Origin: Hyphomicrobiales bacterium
GTDB taxonomy: Bacteria; Pseudomonadota; Alphaproteobacteria; Rhizobiales; Rhizobiaceae
DNA length: 64,000 nt
Direction: 5' to 3'
NCBI GenBank assembly: GCA_024225445.1
Contig: JAAEMP010000018.1
Coordinates: 1-64,000, forward strand
The notes under the pieces are model-generated. The model ran no database searches, was not told the DNA's origin, and saw nothing but the letters and a program-made list of their open reading frames with translations. The translations under genes and the position numbers were made by a program. This document shows, one piece after another, positions 33,175-43,670 of this stretch. How positions within the stretch are numbered: the stretch's first letter is position 1; the number at the start of each line of letters is the position of its first letter.

Positions 33175-35289
33175 TCACTCAATCTTCGAAATATAGATAT
33201 TCACACTGTTTGCCCGACCCACCGCATCAATCACCGTCAGGGTCGAAAAACCACTTCCATCGGGTATCCAGGTTGTAACCCTCCTGCGTGATCCGGGTGA
33301 AAACAGTCTTCCATTTGCCAGCCAGCGAAATGGCGGGCGGCCATTTTGCAATTTCATCACCAGGGGAAAGTGTTGGTTTTTGCCGTTGCGCTCCAGTTCA
33401 ACCCGCGCCCCTTCGGGGGGATAAATAATCTGTGGCTCGGATTCGGATATTCCAGCAATGGTCGATGATCCGGCATTTGTCCTGAACCGGCGTAGCGTAA
33501 CCGGCAAATCCCGGTTGACCGTTCTGGAAACCCCTGCCGGAGCTGGTTTGAATGGCACGATAGTCAGGCCCGATTTGGCAAACGCATCAAATAGTATTGG
33601 AGCGGCAGTCAGACGCCCGGTAATTCCGGGAATCGAGCCATTATCTGGCCGTCCAACCCACACCCCCAAAACATGACGGCCATCATAGCCCACCGACCAG
33701 GCATCGCGGTAGCCATAGCTAGTGCCGGTTTTGTAGGCGACTTTCAGGGCTTTGGTATTCCTCGGCACCGCTGCTCCCTGCAGGATATCACTCACATGCC
33801 AGTTTGCTCCCGGTTGCAGCAGAACCGAACGGTTTGCCATGGGAGTTATCACCTCGCCCTCAAGACCATTATTCAGGTATACCACCCGTCCGCTATTGGC
33901 CAACGCCCCATAAAGCTGGGTCAGTCCACGCAGGGAAATTCCCATTCCACCCAGCGCGATGGCAAGGCCGGGTCGGCCGGAACGGGGCAGCTCAGTTTTA
34001 ACTCCAGCTCGCCTGAACATCGCCAGCAGGCGGGAAGGTCCGACGGCTTCAAGCAGATGAACAGCCGGAACATTCAGGGAGAGTTGCAGCGCTTTTCTGA
34101 TACTGGTTTCACCCTGATATTGCATGTCAAAATTCTGCGGTCTGTATCCGCTGAAATTTGCCGGAGAATCCATGATCAGTGTTTCGGGTTTGACCAGTCC
34201 TTCCTCAAGTGCCAATCCGTAGATGAACGGCTTCAATGCGGAACCGGGAGAACGCATCGCATCGGTCATGTCCACCCAGCCTGCGCGTCTGGCATCCAGA
34301 AAATCAGGCGAACCGACTTCAGCCAGAATTTCACCCGAATTTGCATCCGCCAGTATCAACGCTACCGATATATTGGCGTCAATATTTCTCGCATGCGCGA
34401 GCGCTACGCGCTCCAGCGATTGTTGATAGCTTCTTTTCAAGGTCACCTTGTGCCGGATTTTTTCAGGATGCTGAAGCACTGCCCTTTGCGCCAGATGCGG
34501 TGCAAATTGTGGAAGAGCATGTCGAATATCCGACACCGGTGCTGATGCGGCACGTTCCACTTCACCCGGTGCCAGCACCTCGGCTCTGGCCATCCTGGCC
34601 AGCACAACATCGCGTGCCATCCTTGCATTTTTTGCCTGTCGGTCTGGCCGGCGTAATTCAGGCGACTGAGGCAGCGCAACAAGCAAAGCTGCCTGGGACA
34701 AAGTTAATCCCTTGGGTTCCTTGCCAAAATATGCCAGAGAAGCGGCCCTGATACCTTCAAGATTGCCACCATAAGGCGCCAGGGTCAGATAGGCTTCCAG
34801 TATTTCGGTTTTGGTCAGCCGTCGCTCAATTTGCAGGGCAAGTACAATCTGACGGACCTTCGATCGAAGGGAGCGTTTTTTACGCGGCTCCAGCAATCGC
34901 GCCAACTGCATGGTAATGGTTGAAGCCCCGGATATGATACGACCATTGGCAACAAACTGTCCCAACGCACGAAACATCGCATAAGGGTCGATCCCGGCAT
35001 GCGACCAGAACCGCTGGTCCTCATAAGCCGTCAGCAGTTTGACAAATTCCGCATCAACATCATCCAGTCCGGTTTCTAGACGCCAGCGTCCCTGTTTGGT
35101 AACAAATGCACGCAGGAGCTTTCCATCCCGATCAACAACTTCTGAAGAAACTTCCTCAATTGCCGACAATGATGGCGGATAATAACGGTCAAACACCAGA
35201 AACGTAATCACCACTATTGCTGTCAGCCCAATCCCACCAGTACCGGCGATTGCCACCCACTTCAGTAGTTTTTGCCGGGATATCCGCAT
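33175..35289 (-). CDS. pbpC: Penicillin-binding protein 1C
   Basis: 704 residues. An N-terminal membrane anchor (residues 10-35) is followed by a GT51 glycosyltransferase domain with YEDQRFWSHAGIDPYAM and GASTITMQLARLL. The transpeptidase domain has the acyl-Ser motif SALK in RSPGSALKPFIYG, the S-x-N motif in LSLNV and KTG in VAYKTGTSYGYRDAW. A C-terminal BiPBP_C module ends the protein. It polymerises and crosslinks peptidoglycan in the periplasm. It starts 5 bases after the alpha-2-macroglobulin stop, the conserved pair seen across Gram-negatives. A decayed RidA gene lies beyond its 3' end. Confidence 0.95.
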   Translation of the reverse strand: MRISRQKLLKWVAIAGTGGIGLTAIVVITFLVFDRYYPPSLSAIEEVSSEVVDRDGKLLRAFVTKQGRWRLETGLDDVDAEFVKLLTAYEDQRFWSHAGIDPYAMFRALGQFVANGRIISGASTITMQLARLLEPRKKRSLRSKVRQIVLALQIERRLTKTEILEAYLTLAPYGGNLEGIRAASLAYFGKEPKGLTLSQAALLVALPQSPELRRPDRQAKNARMARDVVLARMARAEVLAPGEVERAASAPVSDIRHALPQFAPHLAQRAVLQHPEKIRHKVTLKRSYQQSLERVALAHARNIDANISVALILADANSGEILAEVGSPDFLDARRAGWVDMTDAMRSPGSALKPFIYGLALEEGLVKPETLIMDSPANFSGYRPQNFDMQYQGETSIRKALQLSLNVPAVHLLEAVGPSRLLAMFRRAGVKTELPRSGRPGLAIALGGMGISLRGLTQLYGALANSGRVVYLNNGLEGEVITPMANRSVLLQPGANWHVSDILQGAAVPRNTKALKVAYKTGTSYGYRDAWSVGYDGRHVLGVWVGRPDNGSIPGITGRLTAAPILFDAFAKSGLTIVPFKPAPAGVSRTVNRDLPVTLRRFRTNAGSSTIAGISESEPQIIYPPEGARVELERNGKNQHFPLVMKLQNGRPPFRWLANGRLFSPGSRRRVTTWIPDGSGFSTLTVIDAVGRANSVNIYISKIE

Positions 35290-35294
35290 GATAG

Positions 35295-38200
35295 TTATCG
35301 AGGCTTCACTACCCGCATCCAGCCTGTGGCAGTGCGAGCGGAGAGTTGCGGACGGTACATATCTTCGACGCTTGCAGCAGGATGCATATAGGTCCCCGGC
35401 GTTACCGCACGCACCATATAGGCAACGGTAAAATCTTTCTTTCCACCTTTGGAGCGATTGAAAGCAGTTACAAATCTGTCATTCAGAAATTCCGAATATA
35501 CGGAATTTACCTTGGGTAACCATTTGAAATTAGCCAGATCAGCACTTTTTACCAATCTGGGGTTATCAATTTCAAAACCGGCCGGCAGCAGGTCTGAAAT
35601 GATCAGCCTTGATGGTAAATCTCGCAATTGGCTTACATTCAAAACAACAACAAACCGTTCATTTTGTGATACCTCGCTGACATTCGCCTCAGACCCGTCC
35701 AGCCGGTAATAAGTGCGTTCAATACTAAATCCCTCACCACCTGCCACTGGCGCTTCATCGGGAACAGCAACAGTTGTCACAATCACCTGCAAATCTTCAT
35801 CATACCGGTTTTTCAGCACGATGGGATCATCAGCAAGTTCACCTCCATCCAGTCGTTGGGAATAGGCTCCCGAATGAGGCAGGCCATTGATGTCCAGTAA
35901 AATCCTGTCACTGGATTTCTTTGAAGCCCGTGCCGCCAGCAGCATCCACGCCTGCTCCTGGGTACTGGTGTAACTGTCAACAAAATACAAGGATGCAACC
36001 AGCCGGTTCATGTCTGCCAGATTTGCCACGGATGAATTGCTCTCACCGGCCAGTGCAAGCATCGCTGCAGCATCGCGAAGCCGCGAACCGTAGCTATATC
36101 GGATACTGTCAGGGTCAGCATCGCTCAAAGCCAGCTGGAAAGCCGAATTGAAAGTCTGGTCGGCCCGTAACCGATCACCATAAAGTGCCATCCCGGCCGC
36201 CAGTTGCGCGCGTGCAATAGGTGTTTTGAACTCCTGCAACTGCGTATCGACATAATAGCGAAGATCACCGGCTGAAGCCACGCGATTTCGGGCCAGTACA
36301 TACAATGTATAGGCAATCGCCTCATCATTTTCATCGAGATTATTTTGGTAAGCCAATACATTTTGCAGGTTCTGTAAAGATTGCCGCAATGACTGGCGAG
36401 GAACCTTGTAGCCTTTTTCGTTCGCCCGCGTCAGAAAATCAGTCACATAGGCGCTGAGCCACAAATCATCACTTTCTGTCCCCCACAGGCTGAACCCGCC
36501 ACTGGAGGATTGATAGGATAAAACCGTATTGATTGCGACCTGTACTCTGGATTCAACTTTCTCATTCTCCTCACCCGAAAGCCTGGCAGGAAATTCACTG
36601 AGATAAAGCAATGGCAGCGCTTTACTGGTAATCTGTTCAGCACAACCATAGGGATAGCGATTTAGACGCAACAGCAACGATGGCACTTCGATGGAATTTT
36701 CCAGTGCCACAGAGATATTGACTTTCGCGCCTTCAAGCAGGTTTCCCTCAAGTAAATTCCTGTCAATATTCAGGCTTCCGTTATTGGCAATCAATCGTGC
36801 CTTCAGCTTTCGCGTCACCGGCAGAATGCCAGAGCGTATATTCACTGCAATTTCGTGAGTTACATAAACGCCATCAACGCCTGAAAGCGCGATACGTGCC
36901 CAGGCTTCACCCGCCGTTCCGGCGGTAACGGGAACAGCAATTGTTCTGGCATCGCCCGCTACCAGCTCGATATTATCGATCAGGTCCTTTCCATCGGAAC
37001 CCAGATTTTCACTAAACGTGTATTCTACATCGAACTCACCAGCCACCGCATCCGTATTGGTTATTTCCACCAGCATCCGTGTCTCGTCTCCCGGTGCCAG
37101 GAATTTCGGCAGACTGGCACTGATTACAACCGGATCACGGATAATTACCTCGCTTTGCGCAGCTCCCAAAGCTTCCGCACTCCAGGCAGTTGCCATGACA
37201 CGGGCAGTGCCGTTAAATTGCGGGATGTCAAATTCAACTTTTGCATTTCCATTTTCATCTACTCGCACCTGGCCAGAGTAGAATGCCACCAGTTTTCCCG
37301 TCGGCGGTTCACCGCTTGAATCCAGTTCATCGGGACCATCTCCACCGGTGCGAAGTTTGCCAATTACACCTTGCGAACCATCAATCAATCGCCCGTAAAT
37401 ATCACGCATGGCAATGCCAAGTTTGCGCTGACCGAAATAGCGTTCAACCGGATCAGGGCTTTGATAATTTGTCAGATTTAGAATTCCAACATCAACCACC
37501 GCCACATTAACATAAGCCTCTTCACCCGGTGCAAGACCGGATACCGAAACCGGAATCGACAGTGTTTCATGCGGTTGAATTTTTTCTGGCACTTTCAGCG
37601 AGATATCCAGCGCTCTTTTTTCTGGTTCAACACCCAGCCATTTCACCCCGATGGCTCGTGCCGGCATGCGGGATTTACCCGCTTCACCAGGACGATAAAG
37701 TGTCGCCAGTATATAGGCCCCCGCCCCCCAGTCGTCTTTTACTTCGATATCGACAATTGTACCCTCAGCCGGGATACTCACCGTTTGGTGCTCGACTATA
37801 TGATCGGTCCCGATAGCAATCAGCATCTCACCGGCAAAGCGGGGCGATATCTTCAGTTTGGCGATTTCACCAGCTTTATAATTCCGCTTATCAAGCGCAA
37901 TTTCGAGACCGTCAGGGGTTTGTGTCGATTGAGAATTAACAAACCATCCCGCATTGAACTCAACACTGGTTGCCGGCCCGCCAACTGAACTGGTTTCCAT
38001 GTCAAGACGGTATTTTCCCCACTCAACCGGCATCGAAAGTTTCGACAAATTGTCTGCAGATATGTCAATAATGCCATCGGCAATTTTGGATTCAATATCC
38101 ACCGATTCATAATGCCATGATGAACCGTTTCGATACCATTGATAGTTACGTTCAATTTTTACCAGCGACCAGGAAGTTCCGGGCAAAGCGGTCTTTTTGC

Positions 38201-40775
38201 CATCACGATCAACTGCAATGATTTCAAAACCAGCATCTGAATTTTCTGCAATCTGCCCATTCTCGAATTGTGCCTTGATTCCAATCATTGTATCTGGCGC
38301 AACAACATCAATTTCTGTCTGGCGTTCAACACTGCGCCCACTTCCTTCGCGCATCCGGACAATTACCTGGGCACTTTGCATGCGGGTGGTGGCTGGAGCC
38401 TTGTCCAGCAATATGTCAAAACTGCCCTCGCCTTCAGAATTCAGAGGGGACATATTGTCAATTGGAAAATGCTGGGCCGAACCCTCATCACTGGCGGCAA
38501 GGCCGAACAGATAACCTTGATATCCCTTCCGGCTTCTCTTGGTTCGAACAATTATCTCACCCTCAAGCGAAAGCCCGGCAGCCGGGGCCCCATAAAGATA
38601 ACGGCCTTTGACATTAACGGCTGCTGTTTGCCCAATCGTGATTGTGTCGTGGACCGGAACAAGTGTGAAATCGGTTTTCTCCGGCAGGAAATCTTCAACC
38701 AGAAAACGATGTTCGGCCACCGGATCAGATTTTGGATCAGTATAGACCTGCATATTCCAGGTGCCACGTTTCGCATTATGCGTTAACGGCAATTCAACAT
38801 TATAGCCACCAAGTGCCGCGCCATTATCTACAATGCGCCGCTCCTCCACTCCATCAGGACGGGTGAAAACAAAAGTCAACGGCAGATCATCAATTGCATT
38901 TGCCGAATTATCCCTGGCAAGGGCGCTTGAATAGACGGTTTCACCAGCACGATAAATCCCGCGCTCGCTCCATGCATATACATCAACATCCTTGGCAACT
39001 GCACGACCGGTCACACCACGATCGGAAAAGTCAAATCCTGGCTTCGACAAGTCCAGGAAGACAAAATCATCCGCACCATTTTTTGCGATAATTATTGCTG
39101 GGGCGAGCCCGCCTTTGCCGCGCAACAAACCGGCATCAAATATTGCCTGTCCTTGTGCGTCACTCCGCGCTTTTCCAAGCACTTCATTGTTGCGGGCAAT
39201 CAGTGTTAATTCCACACCCTCAATCGATATTGCCTTCGATAATGAACGGGTGAATACCTGCATTTTTCTGTTACCGCTAAAGGTCGTAAGCCCGATATCG
39301 GAGACCAGGAACCATTGAGTGGCACGCACACCATATTCATCAGGTTTGGTTATGGCTGGCGTTGCCGTCATCAGATAAATACCCGACTTCCTCTGCGCCA
39401 GGGCTTCATCAACGGGGATACTGGTTATCACCTCTTTGTTGAGTTCGGACCGGATGTCAATCGAACCATTCCAGACCGGTTCTCCCAAATCGTCCACCAG
39501 ATATTCAACACTGTATTCATCCAGTTGTTGCAAAAATTGTGAATTTCGCAGCAATGTTGTCAAAGCCCGCTCGCCTACACGAAATATTTTCAGTTTTGCA
39601 CCGTCAGTATTTACCGTTACCAGTGGAATTGTACGTCGGGCCATTGAAGGCAGAACAAAATTGCTGCCGGTAAAACGAACCGCGGCACTGCGATCACGAA
39701 CATAGACATTCAAATTTATATCCGATTGCAAATTTTCCTGAATGGCGGAAGGCAATCCTTGTCGAAGGGCAATTTTGTAACTTCTACCATGTTCAAGACC
39801 CTCAATGCATATTTGCTTGCCCTTGACGTCAACGGATTTTGGCGAACTGTTATTAACGCTGAGAAAATCCTCGTAGCCGGTAGTTTTGGTCTTCAGTTTT
39901 TCGGAGAATTGAACGCAGATTCGCGGGCTAAGGTTATCAGAATCAATGGTATGATTGAGAACCCTGAATCCATGGGTGCGGCGCAACTCCAAAAATGCAT
40001 ATCGTTCTGACGGTACTTCATTCAGGTCCAGGCTTTTTTGATAGGCCGTCAGAGCCGGGCGAAATTGTTGCAGCGCTTCCAATCCTCTGGCCAAGCTCGC
40101 CAAAGCTTCTGCCCGCGATATTTTTGTGCGCGATAACAGATATCCATTAATGGCCGCAGACGTTGCGGTTTTTCGATATCTTCTTTTTTGCGACGAGTCT
40201 TGAGAGGGAATTGCATGGGCCGCGTCAGACAGCATTATCCAGCTTTGTTGATGATCGGGGTCAATTCTCAGAGCTGCCATAATATTGGCCATAGCGGCAC
40301 CAAATTCCCTGCCATCCATGCGCTGATCGGCAATTTGGGTTAGCGCGACAAATCCAAGATCACCAAGCTGATTGCTGTTTGCTAGAATACCGGCCCGAAA
40401 CTTTTCTGCCCGCTCCCTTATATATTCAGGCACAAAAGTCAGTTTTGGTGGCGCCCCGATGTCAGGTTCATTATTGGAATTGATAATACGCCCGGCTATA
40501 GCCCCTTCAAAGGGTTTGAACTGGCCAAAATCCGATTTCAGGAAACAGAATTTTGCTGACTTGTTATAGGTAAAGGCAACACAGCCCAGGTTTTTCAGGC
40601 AGCTTGCCTTGCACTGGTCAAGCGACACATCTCTTTCGGTCAGCAGATCAAAGCCGAAATAGTCACCATTATCCTTTAAATGGAACTGACCTCTTGTCTC
40701 TGCCGCCAGCGCCGGTAGTGCTTGAAGAAAAATAACTGCTAATAACACCCGCGCACAACGAATCCACTGAGCCAC
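35295..40775 (-). CDS. Bacterial alpha-2-macroglobulin with N-terminal PAN domain
   Basis: About 1826 residues. A Sec signal peptide (CARVLLAVIFLQALPALAAE) lacks a lipobox Cys, so the protein is probably periplasmic and soluble. Next is a PAN/Apple-like module with paired Cys (RDVSLDQCKASCLKNLGCVA, then KFCFLKSDFG), a helical repeat segment, then the long series of macroglobulin domains. The thioester motif YGCAEQ (Cys near residue 1378) is intact, followed by the alpha-alpha toroid and receptor-like domain. It traps attacking proteases and links covalently to them; with PBP1C it forms an envelope repair/defence pair. GTG at 40775 with GGGAG 9 bases upstream is preferred to a TTG at 40796. 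Confidence 0.93.
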   Translation of the reverse strand: MAQWIRCARVLLAVIFLQALPALAAETRGQFHLKDNGDYFGFDLLTERDVSLDQCKASCLKNLGCVAFTYNKSAKFCFLKSDFGQFKPFEGAIAGRIINSNNEPDIGAPPKLTFVPEYIRERAEKFRAGILANSNQLGDLGFVALTQIADQRMDGREFGAAMANIMAALRIDPDHQQSWIMLSDAAHAIPSQDSSQKRRYRKTATSAAINGYLLSRTKISRAEALASLARGLEALQQFRPALTAYQKSLDLNEVPSERYAFLELRRTHGFRVLNHTIDSDNLSPRICVQFSEKLKTKTTGYEDFLSVNNSSPKSVDVKGKQICIEGLEHGRSYKIALRQGLPSAIQENLQSDINLNVYVRDRSAAVRFTGSNFVLPSMARRTIPLVTVNTDGAKLKIFRVGERALTTLLRNSQFLQQLDEYSVEYLVDDLGEPVWNGSIDIRSELNKEVITSIPVDEALAQRKSGIYLMTATPAITKPDEYGVRATQWFLVSDIGLTTFSGNRKMQVFTRSLSKAISIEGVELTLIARNNEVLGKARSDAQGQAIFDAGLLRGKGGLAPAIIIAKNGADDFVFLDLSKPGFDFSDRGVTGRAVAKDVDVYAWSERGIYRAGETVYSSALARDNSANAIDDLPLTFVFTRPDGVEERRIVDNGAALGGYNVELPLTHNAKRGTWNMQVYTDPKSDPVAEHRFLVEDFLPEKTDFTLVPVHDTITIGQTAAVNVKGRYLYGAPAAGLSLEGEIIVRTKRSRKGYQGYLFGLAASDEGSAQHFPIDNMSPLNSEGEGSFDILLDKAPATTRMQSAQVIVRMREGSGRSVERQTEIDVVAPDTMIGIKAQFENGQIAENSDAGFEIIAVDRDGKKTALPGTSWSLVKIERNYQWYRNGSSWHYESVDIESKIADGIIDISADNLSKLSMPVEWGKYRLDMETSSVGGPATSVEFNAGWFVNSQSTQTPDGLEIALDKRNYKAGEIAKLKISPRFAGEMLIAIGTDHIVEHQTVSIPAEGTIVDIEVKDDWGAGAYILATLYRPGEAGKSRMPARAIGVKWLGVEPEKRALDISLKVPEKIQPHETLSIPVSVSGLAPGEEAYVNVAVVDVGILNLTNYQSPDPVERYFGQRKLGIAMRDIYGRLIDGSQGVIGKLRTGGDGPDELDSSGEPPTGKLVAFYSGQVRVDENGNAKVEFDIPQFNGTARVMATAWSAEALGAAQSEVIIRDPVVISASLPKFLAPGDETRMLVEITNTDAVAGEFDVEYTFSENLGSDGKDLIDNIELVAGDARTIAVPVTAGTAGEAWARIALSGVDGVYVTHEIAVNIRSGILPVTRKLKARLIANNGSLNIDRNLLEGNLLEGAKVNISVALENSIEVPSLLLRLNRYPYGCAEQITSKALPLLYLSEFPARLSGEENEKVESRVQVAINTVLSYQSSSGGFSLWGTESDDLWLSAYVTDFLTRANEKGYKVPRQSLRQSLQNLQNVLAYQNNLDENDEAIAYTLYVLARNRVASAGDLRYYVDTQLQEFKTPIARAQLAAGMALYGDRLRADQTFNSAFQLALSDADPDSIRYSYGSRLRDAAAMLALAGESNSSVANLADMNRLVASLYFVDSYTSTQEQAWMLLAARASKKSSDRILLDINGLPHSGAYSQRLDGGELADDPIVLKNRYDEDLQVIVTTVAVPDEAPVAGGEGFSIERTYYRLDGSEANVSEVSQNERFVVVLNVSQLRDLPSRLIISDLLPAGFEIDNPRLVKSADLANFKWLPKVNSVYSEFLNDRFVTAFNRSKGGKKDFTVAYMVRAVTPGTYMHPAASVEDMYRPQLSARTATGWMRVVKPR

Positions 40776-40981
40776 CTTGATATACTCCCATCTCAAAATC
40801 TCGATTCAGGTTAACAATTAAGGCGCTTTTGAGGCACAGATCAAGCCCTGAATGCCACAACCTTTCAAAGTGTCATGAGCCATATTCGTGATATTTACAT
40901 GCTTGCTTCTTTTTACGGTCGTGCTTTCTATCAGGCATTCAGAAAAGTCAGGAAAGCGATATTTTCGCTCTCAGTTTCCCA

Positions 40982-41530
40982 TTGGGTGTACCAATACCAC
41001 TGGATGCATCAAGATTTTCAGGCCGTGTTGCACTAGCACATTTTCTGACGCCAACCGGATCAAAATCCTATCATCCCGCCAGTATTGGTCTGGATGGCAC
41101 GACTTTTGTTGATGTGAATGACGGTAGAATTACAGGTTTTAGCGGGGAAGTTGATCAGATTGCCAGTATTGAAGCCCATTATAATATGGTCGCCACCAAA
41201 TTTGGTATTGATCGAAATATCGTTCACTCCTGGCACGCCGGAATTCATCCAGGCTGCAGCTACCCGGCCAGTGCTGCCCGCGATCCGGACCGCTGTTCCA
41301 ATACCGTCTTTACCAACCCGCGCTTTTTGCATTTACACACCTGCGGCAATTATGCCCCGGCAGAAATTTTCTGGATGATACTTGATCCAACAATCAGTAT
41401 GGACGGAATAAAACTCTGGGGAAATGGTCGCCTCGAACTGGAGCGGTTTTCCCAAACCAGTGCCTGCCTTGAAAAATGGACTGAATTGAAGCCGCTGTCT
41501 GAAAATTCTTCACATGATACAGGTCTGTAA
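40982..41530 (+). pseudogene. Probable C-terminal remnant of an M29-like/NicX-like enzyme
   Basis: 182 codons with good coding character but no convincing start: the first candidate is TTG without a ribosome binding site, and the frame stays open upstream (ESDIFALSFPLG). GTTFVDVNDGRITGFSGEVD, SWHAGIHPGCSYP and TNPRFLHLHTCGNYAPAEI give a late metal-site-like region, as in leucyl aminopeptidase M29 and 2,5-dihydroxypyridine dioxygenase proteins. The N-terminal half is absent, since only the A2M promoter region lies upstream. I rate family assignment as weak. It could alternatively be a small intact gene of unknown type. Confidence 0.4.
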
Positions 41531-41611
41531 GGCTAACCGACTTTGTTTGATATTGGGGATAATCTGGATTAAGGAGGATCAGCAACACAAACAACAATAG
41601 ACCAGCCAAAC

Positions 41612-42793
41612 ATGCTTGAAACATTTGAGAGTTCTTCTGTCGCCCATATGGCAGCAACAACAACTACCGGCCAATCTGCCCAATCCATTATCACCCAAAA
41701 GGACTTCGCCGATGCCGCGATAGAGATTTCCAGCTGGCAGGGTTATCAAATCACGCCGCTTTACCGGCTGGACAATCTGGCCAGGGAACTGAATCTCGGT
41801 TCTGTATATTACAAAGATGAAGGGCCGCGTTTTGATGTTGGCAGTTTCAAAGCCCTGGGTGCTGCCTATGCAGGTCTGCGGGTATTGCAACGGCAAATAT
41901 CAAAGCGTCTTGGAAAAAACATCCCGTTGGCCGATCTCCACGGTGCCCAATACGCAGAGCAAATTAGCGATGTCATGCTGGTCGCGGCAACCGATGGAAA
42001 CCACGGACGTTCACTCGCCTGGGGTGCTGGCACCTTTGGTGCGCCATGCAAGATATATATTCATAAACATGTATCGCAAAACCGGGCTGCTGCCATAGCC
42101 CAATTCGGCGCGCAGGTAGTAAGGGTTGATGGCGATTATGATCATTCTGTAAATATCTGCCGCGAGGAGGCTGATAAAAATGGCTGGTTCGTCGTCTCGG
42201 ACACTTCATGGGAAGGTTACACGCAACCGCCAAAAGATGTGATGGCCGGCTATGGCATCATGGCCAATGAAATTGATCAGCAGTTGGATGAACCACCAAC
42301 ACACATATTCATTCAGGGCGGTGTTGGCGGATTGGCTGCAGCGCTTGCTGCCCGATTGAAACAGATATACCAAAGCCGGTCGCCAAGAGTGATAATAGTT
42401 GAGCCTGAATTGGCTCCCTGCCTGTTTGAAAGCGCCAGAAACGGCTGTGCCACAAATGTGGAAATCACCAGGGAAACTCAGATGGCCGGGTTATCCTGCG
42501 GTGAACCATCGATCCTTGCCTGGCGGATTCTAGGCGAGGAAGTTCGCGATTTTCTAACAATTCCCGAAACACTGGTTGCTCCCGCGGTCAGACTCCTTGC
42601 CCGACCGTTTGGCGATGATCCGACAATTGTTGCCGGTGAAAGTGCCATCGCCGGTCTGGCTGGCCTGATTGCCGCAGCGCTACAACCGGAATTGAAGGAC
42701 AAACTTGCGCTTGGCGAAGACTCGAAAATCCAGCTGATTGGATCTGAAGGCGCAACCGACCAGGCAATCTATGATGAAATCATCAATGGATAG
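41612..42793 (+). CDS. dpaL: Diaminopropionate ammonia-lyase
   Basis: Fold-type II PLP enzyme of 393 residues. The Schiff-base Lys is in DVGSFKALGAAYAG, preceded by YYKDEGPRF, and VAATDGNHGRSLAWGA is the DpaL/YgeX signature. WEGYTQPPKDVMAGYG and FIQGGVGGLAAALAARL follow. It converts 2,3-diaminopropionate to pyruvate and two ammonia, a nitrogen-releasing reaction; in enterobacteria ygeX lies in a purine-catabolic cluster. ATG at 41612 is used; a strong AAGGAGG at 41571-41577 is 34 bases away and cannot serve it at normal spacing. It is followed by pyrE after 127 bp. Confidence 0.92.
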   Translation: MLETFESSSVAHMAATTTTGQSAQSIITQKDFADAAIEISSWQGYQITPLYRLDNLARELNLGSVYYKDEGPRFDVGSFKALGAAYAGLRVLQRQISKRLGKNIPLADLHGAQYAEQISDVMLVAATDGNHGRSLAWGAGTFGAPCKIYIHKHVSQNRAAAIAQFGAQVVRVDGDYDHSVNICREEADKNGWFVVSDTSWEGYTQPPKDVMAGYGIMANEIDQQLDEPPTHIFIQGGVGGLAAALAARLKQIYQSRSPRVIIVEPELAPCLFESARNGCATNVEITRETQMAGLSCGEPSILAWRILGEEVRDFLTIPETLVAPAVRLLARPFGDDPTIVAGESAIAGLAGLIAAALQPELKDKLALGEDSKIQLIGSEGATDQAIYDEIING

Positions 42794-42920
42794 AAATGTT
42801 GGAAATCTGTGGGTAAATACCTCATTTCTTCCAGGCCAATCCACATCTCTGCAAAAATACTGGTGTTGGTCGGTATATAGGTTACTTCATATTCCAACTC
42901 ACCAATATGAAGGATGAAAA

Positions 42921-43616
42921 ATGTTTGCCAATACATTTCCTGACAAAGCCCTGATTTCTCAACTTACCGCACGAATGCTGCTGGAAATACAGGCTGTGCA
43001 TTTTCGCGCTGATGAACCCTACAAATTCACCTCAGGTCTGGCCAGTCCGGTATATATTGATTGCCGAAAGTTGATCTCCTATCCCCGCATTCGTTCCGCT
43101 TTGATGGATTTTGCCGTTTCCACACTCGCGCGAAATGTCGGATTTGAACAGTTTGATACTGCTGCTGGTGGTGAAACAGCCGGCATTCCATTTGCCGCAT
43201 GGATATCGGACCGTATGGGAATTCCTATGCAATATGTGCGAAAAAAACCCAAAGGGTTTGGACGCGACGCGCAAATTGAGGGAAACATGGTTGAAGGCCA
43301 AAGAGTACTGCTGGTCGAGGATTTGAGCACAAATGGTGGTTCAAAATTGAATTTTGCCAACGCCATTCGCAATGCCGGAGGAATCTGTGAACACGGATTT
43401 GTCGTATTTTACTATGACATTTTCAAGCAGACCCACGACTTGCTGAAGAAAAATGGCCTGACACTTCACTATCTGGCCACCTGGTGGGATGTTCTTGATG
43501 TCTGTGTAGAAGATGACATATTCGATGAAAAAACACTGAATGAAGTCAGGAATTTTCTCAATAATCCCCTGCAATGGTCAGCAGATCATGGTGGTGTCAG
43601 CAAACTACCCGACTGA
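42921..43616 (+). CDS. pyrE: Orotate phosphoribosyltransferase
   Basis: 231 residues, the long alphaproteobacterial form. [20 protein letters not shown] is the orotate/PRPP-contact block, [12 protein letters not shown] and [17 protein letters not shown] form the mobile loop region, and [13 protein letters not shown] is the PRPP-binding motif with its acidic pair. It makes orotidine 5'-phosphate from orotate and PRPP in pyrimidine synthesis. AGGA precedes the ATG. It is likely the chromosomal housekeeping gene. Confidence 0.95.
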   Translation: MFANTFPDKALISQLTARMLLEIQAVHFRADEPYKFTSGLASPVYIDCRKLISYPRIRSALMDFAVSTLARNVGFEQFDTAAGGETAGIPFAAWISDRMGIPMQYVRKKPKGFGRDAQIEGNMVEGQRVLLVEDLSTNGGSKLNFANAIRNAGGICEHGFVVFYYDIFKQTHDLLKKNGLTLHYLATWWDVLDVCVEDDIFDEKTLNEVRNFLNNPLQWSADHGGVSKLPD

Positions 43617-43670
43617 CAGGACCAAAGAAAATAAGACACGCGTGTCGCACCCAATAGGTTTCGTTTTAGT

